Shown here: positions 21,377-30,054 of the stretch, piece by piece
Numbering within the stretch: position 1 is the stretch's first letter
Layout: every line of letters starts with the position of its first letter
Assembly: GCF_018881835.1 (NCBI RefSeq)
Contig: NZ_JACVPO010000001.1
Location: 124,001 to 188,000, forward strand
Length of the DNA: 64,000 nucleotides
DNA from: Polynucleobacter hallstattensis
GTDB taxonomy: Bacteria > Pseudomonadota > Gammaproteobacteria > Burkholderiales > Burkholderiaceae
Direction: 5' to 3'
Notes under the pieces: model-generated
Seen by the model: only the letters and a program-made list of their open reading frames with translations
Database searches by the model: none
Told to the model about the DNA's origin: nothing
Made by a program: the position numbers and the translations under genes

Positions 21377-24271
21377 TCAGTGAATCGGCTCCACTTTCTG
21401 CCGTTGGGGATCATTGGTGCCATAGCCCATTACTGGGGCGGCTTGACCACCTTTAGCAAGTTTGACCGCGCAGTACTTAAACTCAGGAATCTTGCCAAAT
21501 GGATCTAAGGCTGAGTTGGTGATGAGATTGGCTGCAGCCTCATAGTATGCAAACGGAATAAAGATCACGCCACGGGGAGTGCCATCATCTCTACGAACGT
21601 GAATAGCGACTTCCCCACGACGAGACTGAACCGTAATGACATCACCAGCAGATACACCTAACTGGGTCATATCTTCACCGTGCATTGACACGGTAGCCAT
21701 TGGCTCAATCGCATCTAAGACAGTTGCACGGCGCGTCATGCTACCGGTATGCCAATGCTCTAACTGACGACCTGTAATCAATACAAATGGATACTCCGCA
21801 TCTGGACGCTCATTCGCAGGAATGATATCGGCTGGTACTAACTTGACTCTGCCATCTTTAGTATCAAACTTGTCATCAAACACAATGGGGCGACCTGGAT
21901 CTTCAGCGGATAAACAGGGATAAGTCACGCTAGACTCTTTTTCTAAACGCTCCCAAGTAATACCGTTAATGGCTGCATGCATTGCTTGACGCATCTCGTC
22001 ATACACTTCTGCAACACCGTCGTCAGCACCTTGGTAGTTCCAGTTCAGACCCATGCGTTTAGCAATTTGCTGAATGATCCATAAATCAGGCTTGGCATCC
22101 CCCGGAGGGTTAATGGCTTTCTTGCCCATCTGAACCATACGATCGGTATTGCTAGCAGTACCGACTTTCTCAGGCCATGCACTTGCTGGCAATACCACAT
22201 CAGCTAGGAGCGCAGTCTCGGTCATAAAAATATCTTGCACAACCAAGAGATCTAATGAAGCTAAAGCATGACGAGCATGATTTAAGTCAGGATCGCTCAT
22301 CGCAGGATTTTCGCCCTCAACATACATGCCACGAATCTTGTCTGGATCACTATCGGGTGCAGTGATCTTGTGCATGATCTCTACTACGGTGTAACCGGGC
22401 TTTTTATCCAATGGGGTGTCCCAGAATTTTTCGAACCAGGCATGCGCTTCCGGATTGTCTACGCGTTGGTAGTTCGGGAACATCATCGGGATTAATCCGG
22501 CATCACTTGCGCCCTGCACGTTATTTTGTCCGCGTAGTGGATGCAAGCCAGAACCAGGCTTACCAATTTGACCAGTGATGCTAACCAAAGCAATTAAGCA
22601 ACGGGCGTTATCAGTGCCATGAACGTGCTGACTAATACCCATTCCCCACAAAATCATGGCAGATTTAGTAGTAGCAAATTCCCTAGCTACTTCACGCAAG
22701 GTTTCCGCTGGAATACCGCAGATTGGTGCCATTGCTTCTGGGCTATAGCCCTTAATATTTTCTTTGAGTGCCTCAAAATTATTAGAGCGGTTCTCAATAA
22801 AGTCTTGATCAACTAAGCCTTCTTCAATGACTGTGAAGATCATGGCATTAAGCATCGCCACATCAGTATCTGGCTTGAACTGCATCGTACGCCAGGCATG
22901 CTTACTGATTTCAGTTGCGCGTGGATCACACAAGACAATTTTGGCGCCTCGTTTAGCGGCATTCTTAAACCAGGTAGCGGCAACGGGATGGTTTGCTGTT
23001 GGATTTGAACCGATCAAGAAAATAAGACTTGAGTGCTCAACATCGTTGACTTGGTTACTAACGGCACCCGAACCAACGCCCTCGAGCAATGCAGCTACAG
23101 AAGATGCATGGCAAAGGCGCGTGCAATGGTCAACGTTATTACTACCAAAACCGGTGCGTACCAGTTTTTGGAATAAGTAAGCTTCTTCGTTGCTGCCTTT
23201 TGCAGAGCCAAAGCCTGCAAGTACCTTGTTACCGTATTGATCTTTTAGCTTTTTGAGGCCACCACCAGCAAGCTCCAAAGCCTCTTCCCAAGTAGCTTCA
23301 CGGAAGATGTCGGACCAATCTTGCTTACCTTCTAATAAAGCTTCATCTTTAGCAACGCCTGCTTTACGAATTAACGGCTTGGTTAAGCGCTGTGGATTAT
23401 GGATGTAATCCATACCAAAGCGACCCTTCACACAAAGACGATTGTGATTAGCCGGACCATCGCGACCCTCTACGCTAACAATCTTTTCATCTTTTACGTT
23501 GTAAGTAATTTGGCAGCCTACACCGCAGAAAGGACAAACTGAATCCACCTTACGGTCAACCGTTTGCGAGCCAATTAAACCCTTAGGCATTAATGCGCCT
23601 GTTGGGCAAGCTTGTACGCACTCACCACAAGCAACGCAAGTGCTATCACCCATGGGGTCATTTAGATCGAACACGATCTCGCTATGAGAACCGCGCATTG
23701 CATAGCCGATTACATCATTGACCTGCTCTTCGCGACAAGCGCGCACACAACGATTGCATTGAATGCAGGCATCTAGATTTACTGCCATAGCTGGGTGAGA
23801 TACATCATGACTCACTTTTTCACGACGTAATGCTTTGAGCTCTGGGCGAACCGTGACATCTAAGCGTGCAGCCCAAGTACTCAATTCACCATGTTGATTT
23901 TTTTGCTCTTCTTCTTTGCTATCACCAACCCACTTAAATCCTTCGTCGGGCATGTCGGATAACAACATTTCTAGGACGAGTTTTTGACTCTTCAGTGCGC
24001 GTTCGCTATTAGCCTTCACTTCCATACCAGGCGTAGCACTTCTGCAGCAACTTGGCGCCAAAGTACGCTCACCATTGATCTCCACTACGCACGCGCGGCA
24101 ATTACCATCAGCGCGATAGCCATCTTTAAAACACAAATGAGGAATATCGATCCCGTGGCGCTTAGCGGCCTTGAGGATAGTCTCACCTTCGTAAGAAACG
24201 ATGGTTTTGCCGTCAAGCTTGAACTCAACGGTTTGCAATTCAAGTTCTTTAGGATTTACTGGTGCGTTCAT
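21377..24271 (-). CDS. fdsA: NAD-dependent formate dehydrogenase, catalytic alpha subunit
   Basis: A 964-residue molybdenum (or tungsten) enzyme subunit oxidising formate to CO2. The N-terminal ferredoxin domain carries a [2Fe-2S] site (CFKDGYRADGNCRACVV, with CC further on). It is followed by a NuoG-like His/Cys segment, two 4Fe-4S motifs (CIQCNRCVRAC, CVACGECVQAC), the CPFCGVGC cluster of the Mo domain, and the active-site Cys in DHCTRLCHAS rather than selenocysteine. The C-terminal bis-MGD domain includes TGRQLEHWHTGSMTRR. It is 38 bp downstream of the fused beta subunit gene. The usual fdsC and fdsD do not follow; a terminator does. Confidence 0.95.
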   Translation of the reverse strand: MNAPVNPKELELQTVEFKLDGKTIVSYEGETILKAAKRHGIDIPHLCFKDGYRADGNCRACVVEINGERTLAPSCCRSATPGMEVKANSERALKSQKLVLEMLLSDMPDEGFKWVGDSKEEEQKNQHGELSTWAARLDVTVRPELKALRREKVSHDVSHPAMAVNLDACIQCNRCVRACREEQVNDVIGYAMRGSHSEIVFDLNDPMGDSTCVACGECVQACPTGALMPKGLIGSQTVDRKVDSVCPFCGVGCQITYNVKDEKIVSVEGRDGPANHNRLCVKGRFGMDYIHNPQRLTKPLIRKAGVAKDEALLEGKQDWSDIFREATWEEALELAGGGLKKLKDQYGNKVLAGFGSAKGSNEEAYLFQKLVRTGFGSNNVDHCTRLCHASSVAALLEGVGSGAVSNQVNDVEHSSLIFLIGSNPTANHPVAATWFKNAAKRGAKIVLCDPRATEISKHAWRTMQFKPDTDVAMLNAMIFTVIEEGLVDQDFIENRSNNFEALKENIKGYSPEAMAPICGIPAETLREVAREFATTKSAMILWGMGISQHVHGTDNARCLIALVSITGQIGKPGSGLHPLRGQNNVQGASDAGLIPMMFPNYQRVDNPEAHAWFEKFWDTPLDKKPGYTVVEIMHKITAPDSDPDKIRGMYVEGENPAMSDPDLNHARHALASLDLLVVQDIFMTETALLADVVLPASAWPEKVGTASNTDRMVQMGKKAINPPGDAKPDLWIIQQIAKRMGLNWNYQGADDGVAEVYDEMRQAMHAAINGITWERLEKESSVTYPCLSAEDPGRPIVFDDKFDTKDGRVKLVPADIIPANERPDAEYPFVLITGRQLEHWHTGSMTRRATVLDAIEPMATVSMHGEDMTQLGVSAGDVITVQSRRGEVAIHVRRDDGTPRGVIFIPFAYYEAAANLITNSALDPFGKIPEFKYCAVKLAKGGQAAPVMGYGTNDPQRQKVEPIH

Positions 24272-24309
24272 ATTTGTCTCGTTTTTCCCTTAGTTTTTTT
24301 GATTGCTGA

Positions 24310-26112
24310 TTAAGCAACTTCTTCTGGGAAATATTTTGCAATACAGCGAATTGGATTGGGTGCAGCTTGACCTAGGCCGCAGATAGAAGCATCAACCATC
24401 ACAGTTGCTAAGTCTTCTAAAGTATCTTGATCCCAAGATGGTGACTGCATTAACTTGGCAGCTTTGCTGGTGCCTACACGACATGGCGTACATTGACCGC
24501 AGCTCTCATGTTCAAAGAAGTGCATTACGTTGAGCGCCATATCGCGCGCCTTGTCATTATCGCCAAACACCATCACTGCAGCCGAACCAATGAAACAACC
24601 GTAAGGCTGCAAGGTATCAAAGTCCAGTGGAATGTCATTCATGGTTGCTGGCAAGATGCCACCAGATGCGCCACCCGGTAGATAACCGTAGAACTTATGG
24701 CCATCTTGCATGCCGCCACAATATTCATCAATCAACTCCTGAATCGTAATACCGGCTGGAGCCAGTTTCACACCTGGGTTTTTAACTCGGCCACTAACGC
24801 TATAGCTGCGCAAGCCTTTGCGATCATGACGACCGAAAGAGCTAAACCACTCAGGGCCACGCTGAACAATATCGCGCACCCAGTAGAGAGTTTCAAAGTT
24901 GTGCTCTAGTGTTGGACGACCAAACAATCCAACTTGAGCTATGTAAGGTGGACGCATACGAGGTTCGCCCCGTTTACCTTCGATACTTTCAATCATGGCG
25001 GATTCTTCACCGCAGATATACGCGCCCGCGCCACGTCGCAACTCAATCAATGGCAATTTAAATGGCGGATTTGCTATGAGCTTTGCTAGCTCCAATTCGA
25101 GTAATTCACGGCAACCATGATACTCATCGCGCAAATAAATATAGCAAGCATCTATACCGACTACATTAGCGGCAATTAACAAGCCCTCTAAAAAACGATG
25201 TGGGTCACGTTCCAAATAGGTGCGGTCCTTAAATGTACCTGGCTCGCCTTCATCAATGTTTACTGCCATCAACTTTGGAGCAACTTGATCTCTCACAATG
25301 CGCCACTTACGTCCTGCCGGGAAGCCCGCACCACCTAGGCCGCGAAGTCCCGAGCTTTCCATAATCTCGACGATGCTCTCGCTGTCTTTTTTACCTTCAA
25401 CAATTTCTTTTGCTAAAGCGTAACCACCCTGCGCGCAATAGGACTCGTAGCCTACATAGTCTGGTGAAACTGATTGATTGTCACCCTGTGGGGATACACC
25501 CTTTTCAGCTAAAGCTGCGGGATCAAAAATCGCACTGTCCTTAGCCATCGGATGAGTCGTCAAATTATTTTTGACGGCGGCGGCAACCTTATCTGTAGTT
25601 GCGAACAATACTGGGTACTGATGCACAACTGCTACTGGAGCCTGTTCACAACGGCCCACACAAGGAGCAGCCTCCACCTTAATTTTTGGGTTACCTAAAA
25701 TTGCTGGCAACTTTGCTAATAGATTTTGTGCGCCAGCCAGTTCACAGGCGATTCCATCACAGACACGCAGAGTAATATCTGCAACTGGATCATTGCCACG
25801 CACCACTTCAAAGTGGTGATAAAAAGTGGCAACCTCATAAACTTCCGCCATCGGCAAATTCATTTCTTTTGCGAGGGCAACTAAATGACGATCATGCAAA
25901 GCGCGGTATTCGTCATTCAGCTTGTGTAAATTTTCAATCAGCAAATCGCGACGGTCAGCTGCAGCACCAATTAACTGGCGAACTTCTGCCAAGGACACAT
26001 CGTCTGCTTGACGCCCTTTGAGTTTGCTCTTGCGACGAATGGTTTCCCTTAAATCATCTGCTGTTGCTACAGCAACAGCCTTGACTTCAGCCGAGGGTTT
26101 TGGGTGATTCAT
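24310..26112 (-). CDS. fdsB: Formate dehydrogenase FdsG-FdsB fusion (NADH-binding and thioredoxin-fold subunits)
   Basis: A 600-residue protein joining two complex-I-like modules. Residues about 15-200 are NuoE/FdsG-like: a helical bundle (NLHKLNDEYRALHDRHL), then a thioredoxin-fold 2Fe-2S domain with CDGIAC and CVGRC. Residues about 215-600 are NuoF/FdsB-like: GLRGLGGAGFPAGRKW for FMN and NADH binding, AYICGEESAM, and the 4Fe-4S ligands CGQCTPCRVGTSKAA with SICGLGQAAPNPI. It passes electrons from FdsA to NAD+. In Cupriavidus FdsG is a separate gene, but no separate fdsG lies upstream here. The fusion is seen directly in the open frame. Confidence 0.9.
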   Translation of the reverse strand: MNHPKPSAEVKAVAVATADDLRETIRRKSKLKGRQADDVSLAEVRQLIGAAADRRDLLIENLHKLNDEYRALHDRHLVALAKEMNLPMAEVYEVATFYHHFEVVRGNDPVADITLRVCDGIACELAGAQNLLAKLPAILGNPKIKVEAAPCVGRCEQAPVAVVHQYPVLFATTDKVAAAVKNNLTTHPMAKDSAIFDPAALAEKGVSPQGDNQSVSPDYVGYESYCAQGGYALAKEIVEGKKDSESIVEIMESSGLRGLGGAGFPAGRKWRIVRDQVAPKLMAVNIDEGEPGTFKDRTYLERDPHRFLEGLLIAANVVGIDACYIYLRDEYHGCRELLELELAKLIANPPFKLPLIELRRGAGAYICGEESAMIESIEGKRGEPRMRPPYIAQVGLFGRPTLEHNFETLYWVRDIVQRGPEWFSSFGRHDRKGLRSYSVSGRVKNPGVKLAPAGITIQELIDEYCGGMQDGHKFYGYLPGGASGGILPATMNDIPLDFDTLQPYGCFIGSAAVMVFGDNDKARDMALNVMHFFEHESCGQCTPCRVGTSKAAKLMQSPSWDQDTLEDLATVMVDASICGLGQAAPNPIRCIAKYFPEEVA

Positions 26113-26310
26113 AGTTTTAATCTCTAATTTCTAGTCGCATTAATGATGCTATTTTGTATGTCTACAGCTACGCTTGGGAAGGGCCAAATTGGCAAGAAAA
26201 AAGCCATCTCGCTCTATATAGGAAAATCCCAAGATCGAGGATGATTTTGGGTTATTTCTGCACTCAAGTCCTTGACGGCGCTCAAGTGAATTTAACTAGG
26301 GTAAACCCTG

Positions 26311-26535
26311 TTAGATGACTGATGGGGATGGTTTGCTGCCGGGTGGCGGAGCGTAATCCAGTTTGCGCTCGTAAACACGCGCCTTAAAGCAATCGTTGTA
26401 GCCTTTGCTGCCGATTTGCCAACCAATAGAAGTGCAGTCATCTTGGGCTGCTGACTCGATAGAGCCGCATCCCGTTAGGGTAATGGCAGCAATAGAAACA
26501 AGGATAGCTAAAGGGCGCAATGTAGTTGAATTCAT
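26311..26535 (-). CDS. Small lipoprotein, unknown function
   Basis: A 74-residue protein with a lipobox ITLTGC (Cys23) and a short polar mature part containing two further Cys (DDCTSI, DCFKAR) and a Pro-rich end (APPPGSKPSP). It should be membrane-anchored in the envelope. No family recognised. It lies 17 bp after the YciI-like gene on the same strand and may be co-transcribed with it. The 198-bp gap to the formate dehydrogenase gene shows no clear feature. Confidence 0.72.
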   Translation of the reverse strand: MNSTTLRPLAILVSIAAITLTGCGSIESAAQDDCTSIGWQIGSKGYNDCFKARVYERKLDYAPPPGSKPSPSVI

Positions 26536-26552
26536 ACCTCAAGTCTACTTGA

Positions 26553-26858
26553 TTACTTAGCTGGTGGAAACCCAACCTGTTGTTGCCAGCTATTGTTAAA
26601 CACGTGAATGACCGGCTTTTCATAGACCCCTGCTTTGGTAAACGGCTCATCTGCTAGCCAAGCTTCAACGTCCGCCTTGCTAGGAAAATCCATGACTAAC
26701 AAACTGCCTACTGTCGTCTTGCCATCTTCTGAGGTCAGTGGGCCGGCAAAAGCCATCTTGTCGGCGAGCTTACCCAAGTAAGCGCGATGCTCTGGTCGTA
26801 CCTGAATACGTAATTCTGCGGTGCCAGGACGATCCATTAAAAGGATTGCAAAGATCAT
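26553..26858 (-). CDS. YciI-family protein
   Basis: A 101-residue protein of the YciI superfamily (ferredoxin-like alpha/beta fold). AILLMDRPG at the start, RPEHRAYLGKL with the conserved His, GPLTSEDGKTTVGSLLVMDF and the helix EAWLADEPFTKAGVYE match the family. YciI-like proteins are small cytoplasmic proteins, some with hydrolase-like active sites; no specific reaction can be given. It is 17 bp upstream of the small lipoprotein gene and separated from the phasin gene by a terminator. Confidence 0.88.
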   Translation of the reverse strand: MIFAILLMDRPGTAELRIQVRPEHRAYLGKLADKMAFAGPLTSEDGKTTVGSLLVMDFPSKADVEAWLADEPFTKAGVYEKPVIHVFNNSWQQQVGFPPAK

Positions 26859-26901
26859 GTGTACTCCTCGTTAGCTCTAAAGCATCCATCTTACGGCAAG
26901 T

Positions 26902-26931
26902 GAAAAAAGAAAAACCGCCCGAAGGCGGTTT
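26902..26931 (-). terminator. Terminator after the phasin gene
   Basis: AAACCGCC-CGAA-GGCGGTTT hairpin (26912-26931) followed on the minus strand by TTCTTTTTTC, 25 bp past the phasin stop. Confidence 0.85.
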
Positions 26932-26955
26932 CTTGTGCAAAGCTTTTAAAACGAA

Positions 26956-27528
26956 TTAAGCGGCTTTACGGCTTTTTGCAGCTGGCTTAGCTACTGCGTA
27001 TTGGCCTTGAAAGTTAGCCATTGCAGCATCAACACTTTTCTCAAAGTTAGCGAAAGCATCAGTTGCTGAAGCGCGAACTTGGTCAAACTGTTGGAGTGAA
27101 GTTTCGAATGCAGTTTTGAATGCAGATACAAATGCCTCAGAACCAGCAGGGGCTGTCTTAGTGGCTTCTTTAACAAACTTCACCATATCAGCACGTGCGT
27201 CATCAATAGATGCGTCAACTACTTGAGCAACTTCTTTGTTGCTGTTACGCACTACCTTGTTTACTTTAGCTTGGTAAGCAGCAGCGTACTTAGCAGCTTC
27301 TTGTGCAGTTTCTGGCTGAGCCAATTTTGCCAACTGTTGTGCATCTTTAATTGCCAACAACTGAGCGCTTGCATCTTGAGCAACTACTAAAGCATCTTTA
27401 ACGGCAGCTTGGTTGATTTCAGCTAATTCTTTTGCGCTTTCAACAGCTACTTGAGCCAAGAACTTGGCGTTTTCAACAGCTTTAGTTTGAGCTTGTGTCA
27501 TTTGGTCGTTTAATTGATTCTGGAACAT
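26956..27528 (-). CDS. phaP: Phasin (PHA granule-associated protein)
   Basis: A 190-residue, Ala-, Lys- and Gln-rich helical protein of the betaproteobacterial phasin family. Segments ENAKFLAQVAVESAKELAEINQ, KYAAAYQAKVN and FVKEATKTAPAGSEAFVSAFKT (given in parts) lie in amphipathic helices, and the tail is basic (KPAAKSRKAA). Phasins coat polyhydroxyalkanoate granules and limit their size. It is a single gene between two terminators. The upstream region has three TTGCA-type repeats expected for PhaR control, which supports the assignment. Confidence 0.9.
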   Translation of the reverse strand: MFQNQLNDQMTQAQTKAVENAKFLAQVAVESAKELAEINQAAVKDALVVAQDASAQLLAIKDAQQLAKLAQPETAQEAAKYAAAYQAKVNKVVRNSNKEVAQVVDASIDDARADMVKFVKEATKTAPAGSEAFVSAFKTAFETSLQQFDQVRASATDAFANFEKSVDAAMANFQGQYAVAKPAAKSRKAA

Positions 27529-27563
27529 GGTGTTTTCCTAACTTTTATAAAATTAATAAATGT

Positions 27564-27626
27564 ATTGCAATGCACCATTCTAAAAAGTTTTTTATTGCAG
27601 TGCAAGATTTATTTGCGGCAATGCAA
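27564..27626 (-). promoter_or_regulatory. Phasin promoter with three PhaR-like TGCA repeats
   Basis: TTGCAATGCAC (27565-27575), TTGCAGTGCAA (27595-27605) and TTGCGGCAATGCAA (27613-27626). On the minus strand a -35 TTGCAC (27600-27605) and a -10 TAGAAT (27577-27582) are 17 bp apart, so the first two repeats flank and overlap the promoter. PhaR is known to bind TGC/GCA-rich repeats at phasin promoters. Confidence 0.65.
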
Positions 27627-27728
27627 CAAAAACACCAAAAACCCCATTTTTTGATTAAAAACAGAGGGTTGAGTATCTAAAATATTCTGACTGAAGTGAT
27701 GATTTAGGGTAAAAATCATAGAAAAGCA

Positions 27729-27754
27729 AAGAAAAAACCACCCGAAGGTGGTTT
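27729..27754 (-). terminator. Terminator behind tRNA-Ser(GGA)
   Basis: AAACCACC-CGAA-GGTGGTTT (27735-27754), then TTTCTTTGC on the minus strand. It begins 9 bp after the tRNA end. Confidence 0.85.
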
Positions 27755-27762
27755 CGAACTAC

Positions 27763-27853
27763 TGGCGGAAGAGGCGGGATTCGAACCCGCGGTAGGCTAT
27801 TAACCTACGCACGCTTTCCAGGCGTGTGACTTAAACCGCTCATCCACCCTTCC
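27763..27853 (-). tRNA. tRNA-Ser (anticodon GGA)
   Basis: A 91-nt class II tRNA with acceptor GGAAGGG / CTCTTCC, encoded CCA, anticodon loop CTGGAAA, long variable arm (GTAGG / CCTAC) and T loop TTCGAAT. Confidence 0.95.
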
Positions 27854-27913
27854 GTACAGCGATCGATTATACGTTTGCCGGAAGGGTTTGCCTCTAAAAG
27901 CGCGATCAGCTAC

Positions 27914-29887
27914 TTAAACAGACTCTTTGAGCTGATCCAAGATCGCTGGATTTTCCAGTGTTGAGGTGTCTTGAGTTACTTCCTCGCCTTTTGCAATCAC
28001 GCGTAGCAAGCGACGCATGATCTTGCCAGAACGAGTTTTAGGTAAGTTATCACCAAAACGAACGTCCTTCGGCTTAGCGATCGGACCAATCTCCTTAGCC
28101 ACCCAGTTCCGCAACTCAGTTGCAATCTTTTTAGCATCATCGCCGGTTGGGCGTCCGCCCTTCAGGACTACGAATACGCAAATTGCTTCACCAGTCAATT
28201 CATCAGGACGGCCCACAACTGCTGCTTCAGCAACCAAGGGATTAGCAACCAAGCAAGATTCGATTTCCATCGTACCCATGCGGTGACCAGAGACATTCAA
28301 GACGTCATCGATACGACCTGTAATCGTGAAATAGCCAGTATCTTTATTGCGGATTGCACCATCACCTGCCAGATACAAGGTACCGCCCAACTCTTCTGGG
28401 AAGTAAGACTTCACGAATCGATCGGGATCACCCCAGATCGTACGAATCATGGAAGGCCATGGACGCTTCACAACCAAAATACCACCGTGACCATTTGGAA
28501 CGTCTACGCCTGCCTCATCGACAATCGCTGCCTGAATACCTGGCAATGGCAATGTGCAAGAACCTGGAATCATTGGAGTTGCACCTGGCAATGGTGAAAT
28601 CATATGACCACCAGTTTCGGTTTGCCAGAAGGTATCTGCGATTGGGCAACGTGAGCCTCCCACATTTTCGTAGTACCAGATCCACGCTTCCGGATTAATC
28701 GGCTCACCGACTGAACCCAAGAGACGCAAGGAAGATAAGTTATAGCTCTTTGGATGCACTGCTTGATCATTACTAGATGCCTTGATCAATGAGCGAATCG
28801 CTGTTGGAGCGGTGTAGAAAATCGTGGCCTTATGTTTTTGAATCATGTCCCAAAAACGGCCCGCATTGGGATAAGTTGGAACACCCTCAAACACAATCTC
28901 CGTCGCGCCCACTGCGAGTGGGCCATAGGTAATATAGGAGTGACCTGTTACCCAGCCGATATCTGCGGTGCACCAGAAGACGTCAGTTGGCTTAATGTCA
29001 AAGGTCCACTTCATTGTGAGAATCGCCCACAAGAGGTAACCACCTGTAGAGTGTTGCACACCCTTAGGCTTGCCGGTTGAACCCGATGTATAAAGAATAA
29101 ATAGTGGGTGTTCAGCACTGACCCACTCTGGCTCGCAAGTAGTGGCTTCATTGGCTACGATTTCTTGCATCCAAACATCCCGGCCAGCCGTCATGGTGAC
29201 ATCACTGCCAGTACGCTTATTAACAATTACATGCTTCACATTAGGGCATTCGCCAGTGGACAGAGCCTCGTCACAAATGGCTTTTAAAGGCAATGATTTG
29301 CCGCCGCGGAACTGTCCATCTGCAGTAATCACTGCCACGGCACCAACGTCAATAATTCGATCGCGAAGTGCTTGAGCAGAAAATCCACCAAACACAACAG
29401 AGTGAATTGCGCCGATACGAGCACAAGCTTGCATCGCAACAACGCCTTCGATAGTCATCGCCATATAAATGATGACGCGATCACCAGACTTGATACCCAT
29501 TTTGCGAAGTGCATTTGCCATTTTGCAAACACGCTCAAGCAACTCTTGATAAGTTACGTTGGTAACGGATCCATCATCTGCTTCAAAAATAATCGCGGTC
29601 TTATTACCAAGGCCATTTTCAACCTGGCGATCTAAACAGTTATGGGAAGCATTAGTGGTGCCATCTTCAAACCACTTGTAGAAAGGCGCCTTAGATTCAT
29701 CTAGAACTTTAGTAAAGGGCTTTTTCCAAAAGAGATTCTCTTTAGCAAGGCGACTCCAGAAACCGTCATAATCATTGTTAGCTTCAGCACAGAGCTTGTT
29801 GTAAGCATCCATTCCAGGAATAGCGGCGGACTTAATGAAGTCTGCTGGTGGGTTAAATACGCGGTTTTCTTGCATCAATGGTTCCAT
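27914..29887 (-). CDS. acs: Acetyl-CoA synthetase (AMP-forming)
   Basis: A 657-residue enzyme activating acetate to acetyl-CoA through acetyl-AMP. The ATP-binding motif is [32 protein letters not shown], the hinge region [17 protein letters not shown] and the C-terminal [13 protein letters not shown] (the Lys acetylated in many ACS enzymes) are all present. Full family length (about 650). The first Met is used; an alternative lies at Met5. Single gene, divergent from the fumarase gene across a 167-bp gap that shows no clear operator to me. Confidence 0.97.
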   Translation of the reverse strand: MEPLMQENRVFNPPADFIKSAAIPGMDAYNKLCAEANNDYDGFWSRLAKENLFWKKPFTKVLDESKAPFYKWFEDGTTNASHNCLDRQVENGLGNKTAIIFEADDGSVTNVTYQELLERVCKMANALRKMGIKSGDRVIIYMAMTIEGVVAMQACARIGAIHSVVFGGFSAQALRDRIIDVGAVAVITADGQFRGGKSLPLKAICDEALSTGECPNVKHVIVNKRTGSDVTMTAGRDVWMQEIVANEATTCEPEWVSAEHPLFILYTSGSTGKPKGVQHSTGGYLLWAILTMKWTFDIKPTDVFWCTADIGWVTGHSYITYGPLAVGATEIVFEGVPTYPNAGRFWDMIQKHKATIFYTAPTAIRSLIKASSNDQAVHPKSYNLSSLRLLGSVGEPINPEAWIWYYENVGGSRCPIADTFWQTETGGHMISPLPGATPMIPGSCTLPLPGIQAAIVDEAGVDVPNGHGGILVVKRPWPSMIRTIWGDPDRFVKSYFPEELGGTLYLAGDGAIRNKDTGYFTITGRIDDVLNVSGHRMGTMEIESCLVANPLVAEAAVVGRPDELTGEAICVFVVLKGGRPTGDDAKKIATELRNWVAKEIGPIAKPKDVRFGDNLPKTRSGKIMRRLLRVIAKGEEVTQDTSTLENPAILDQLKESV

Positions 29888-30054
29888 GCTTCACAGCCCT
29901 TCTATTCAATAATCAGTCGTTTTTTTCTGCAAAAATAGAGCAGAGTTAGGGAAACGCATCCCCAAGAGCTAATAAGATAAGTGAAAACACGCTAGATTTG
30001 CTCTATGGCAAACCCTTAAAATAGATTAAACCTTACATAATTAAGCTCAAAACC

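Noticed and set aside
26113..26310. Possible regulator gene or remnant upstream of the formate dehydrogenase operon
   Set aside because: No coding pattern, inverted repeat or promoter could be made out with any confidence.
29888..30054. Operator shared by acs and fumarase
   Set aside because: No convincing inverted repeat or family consensus in the gap.
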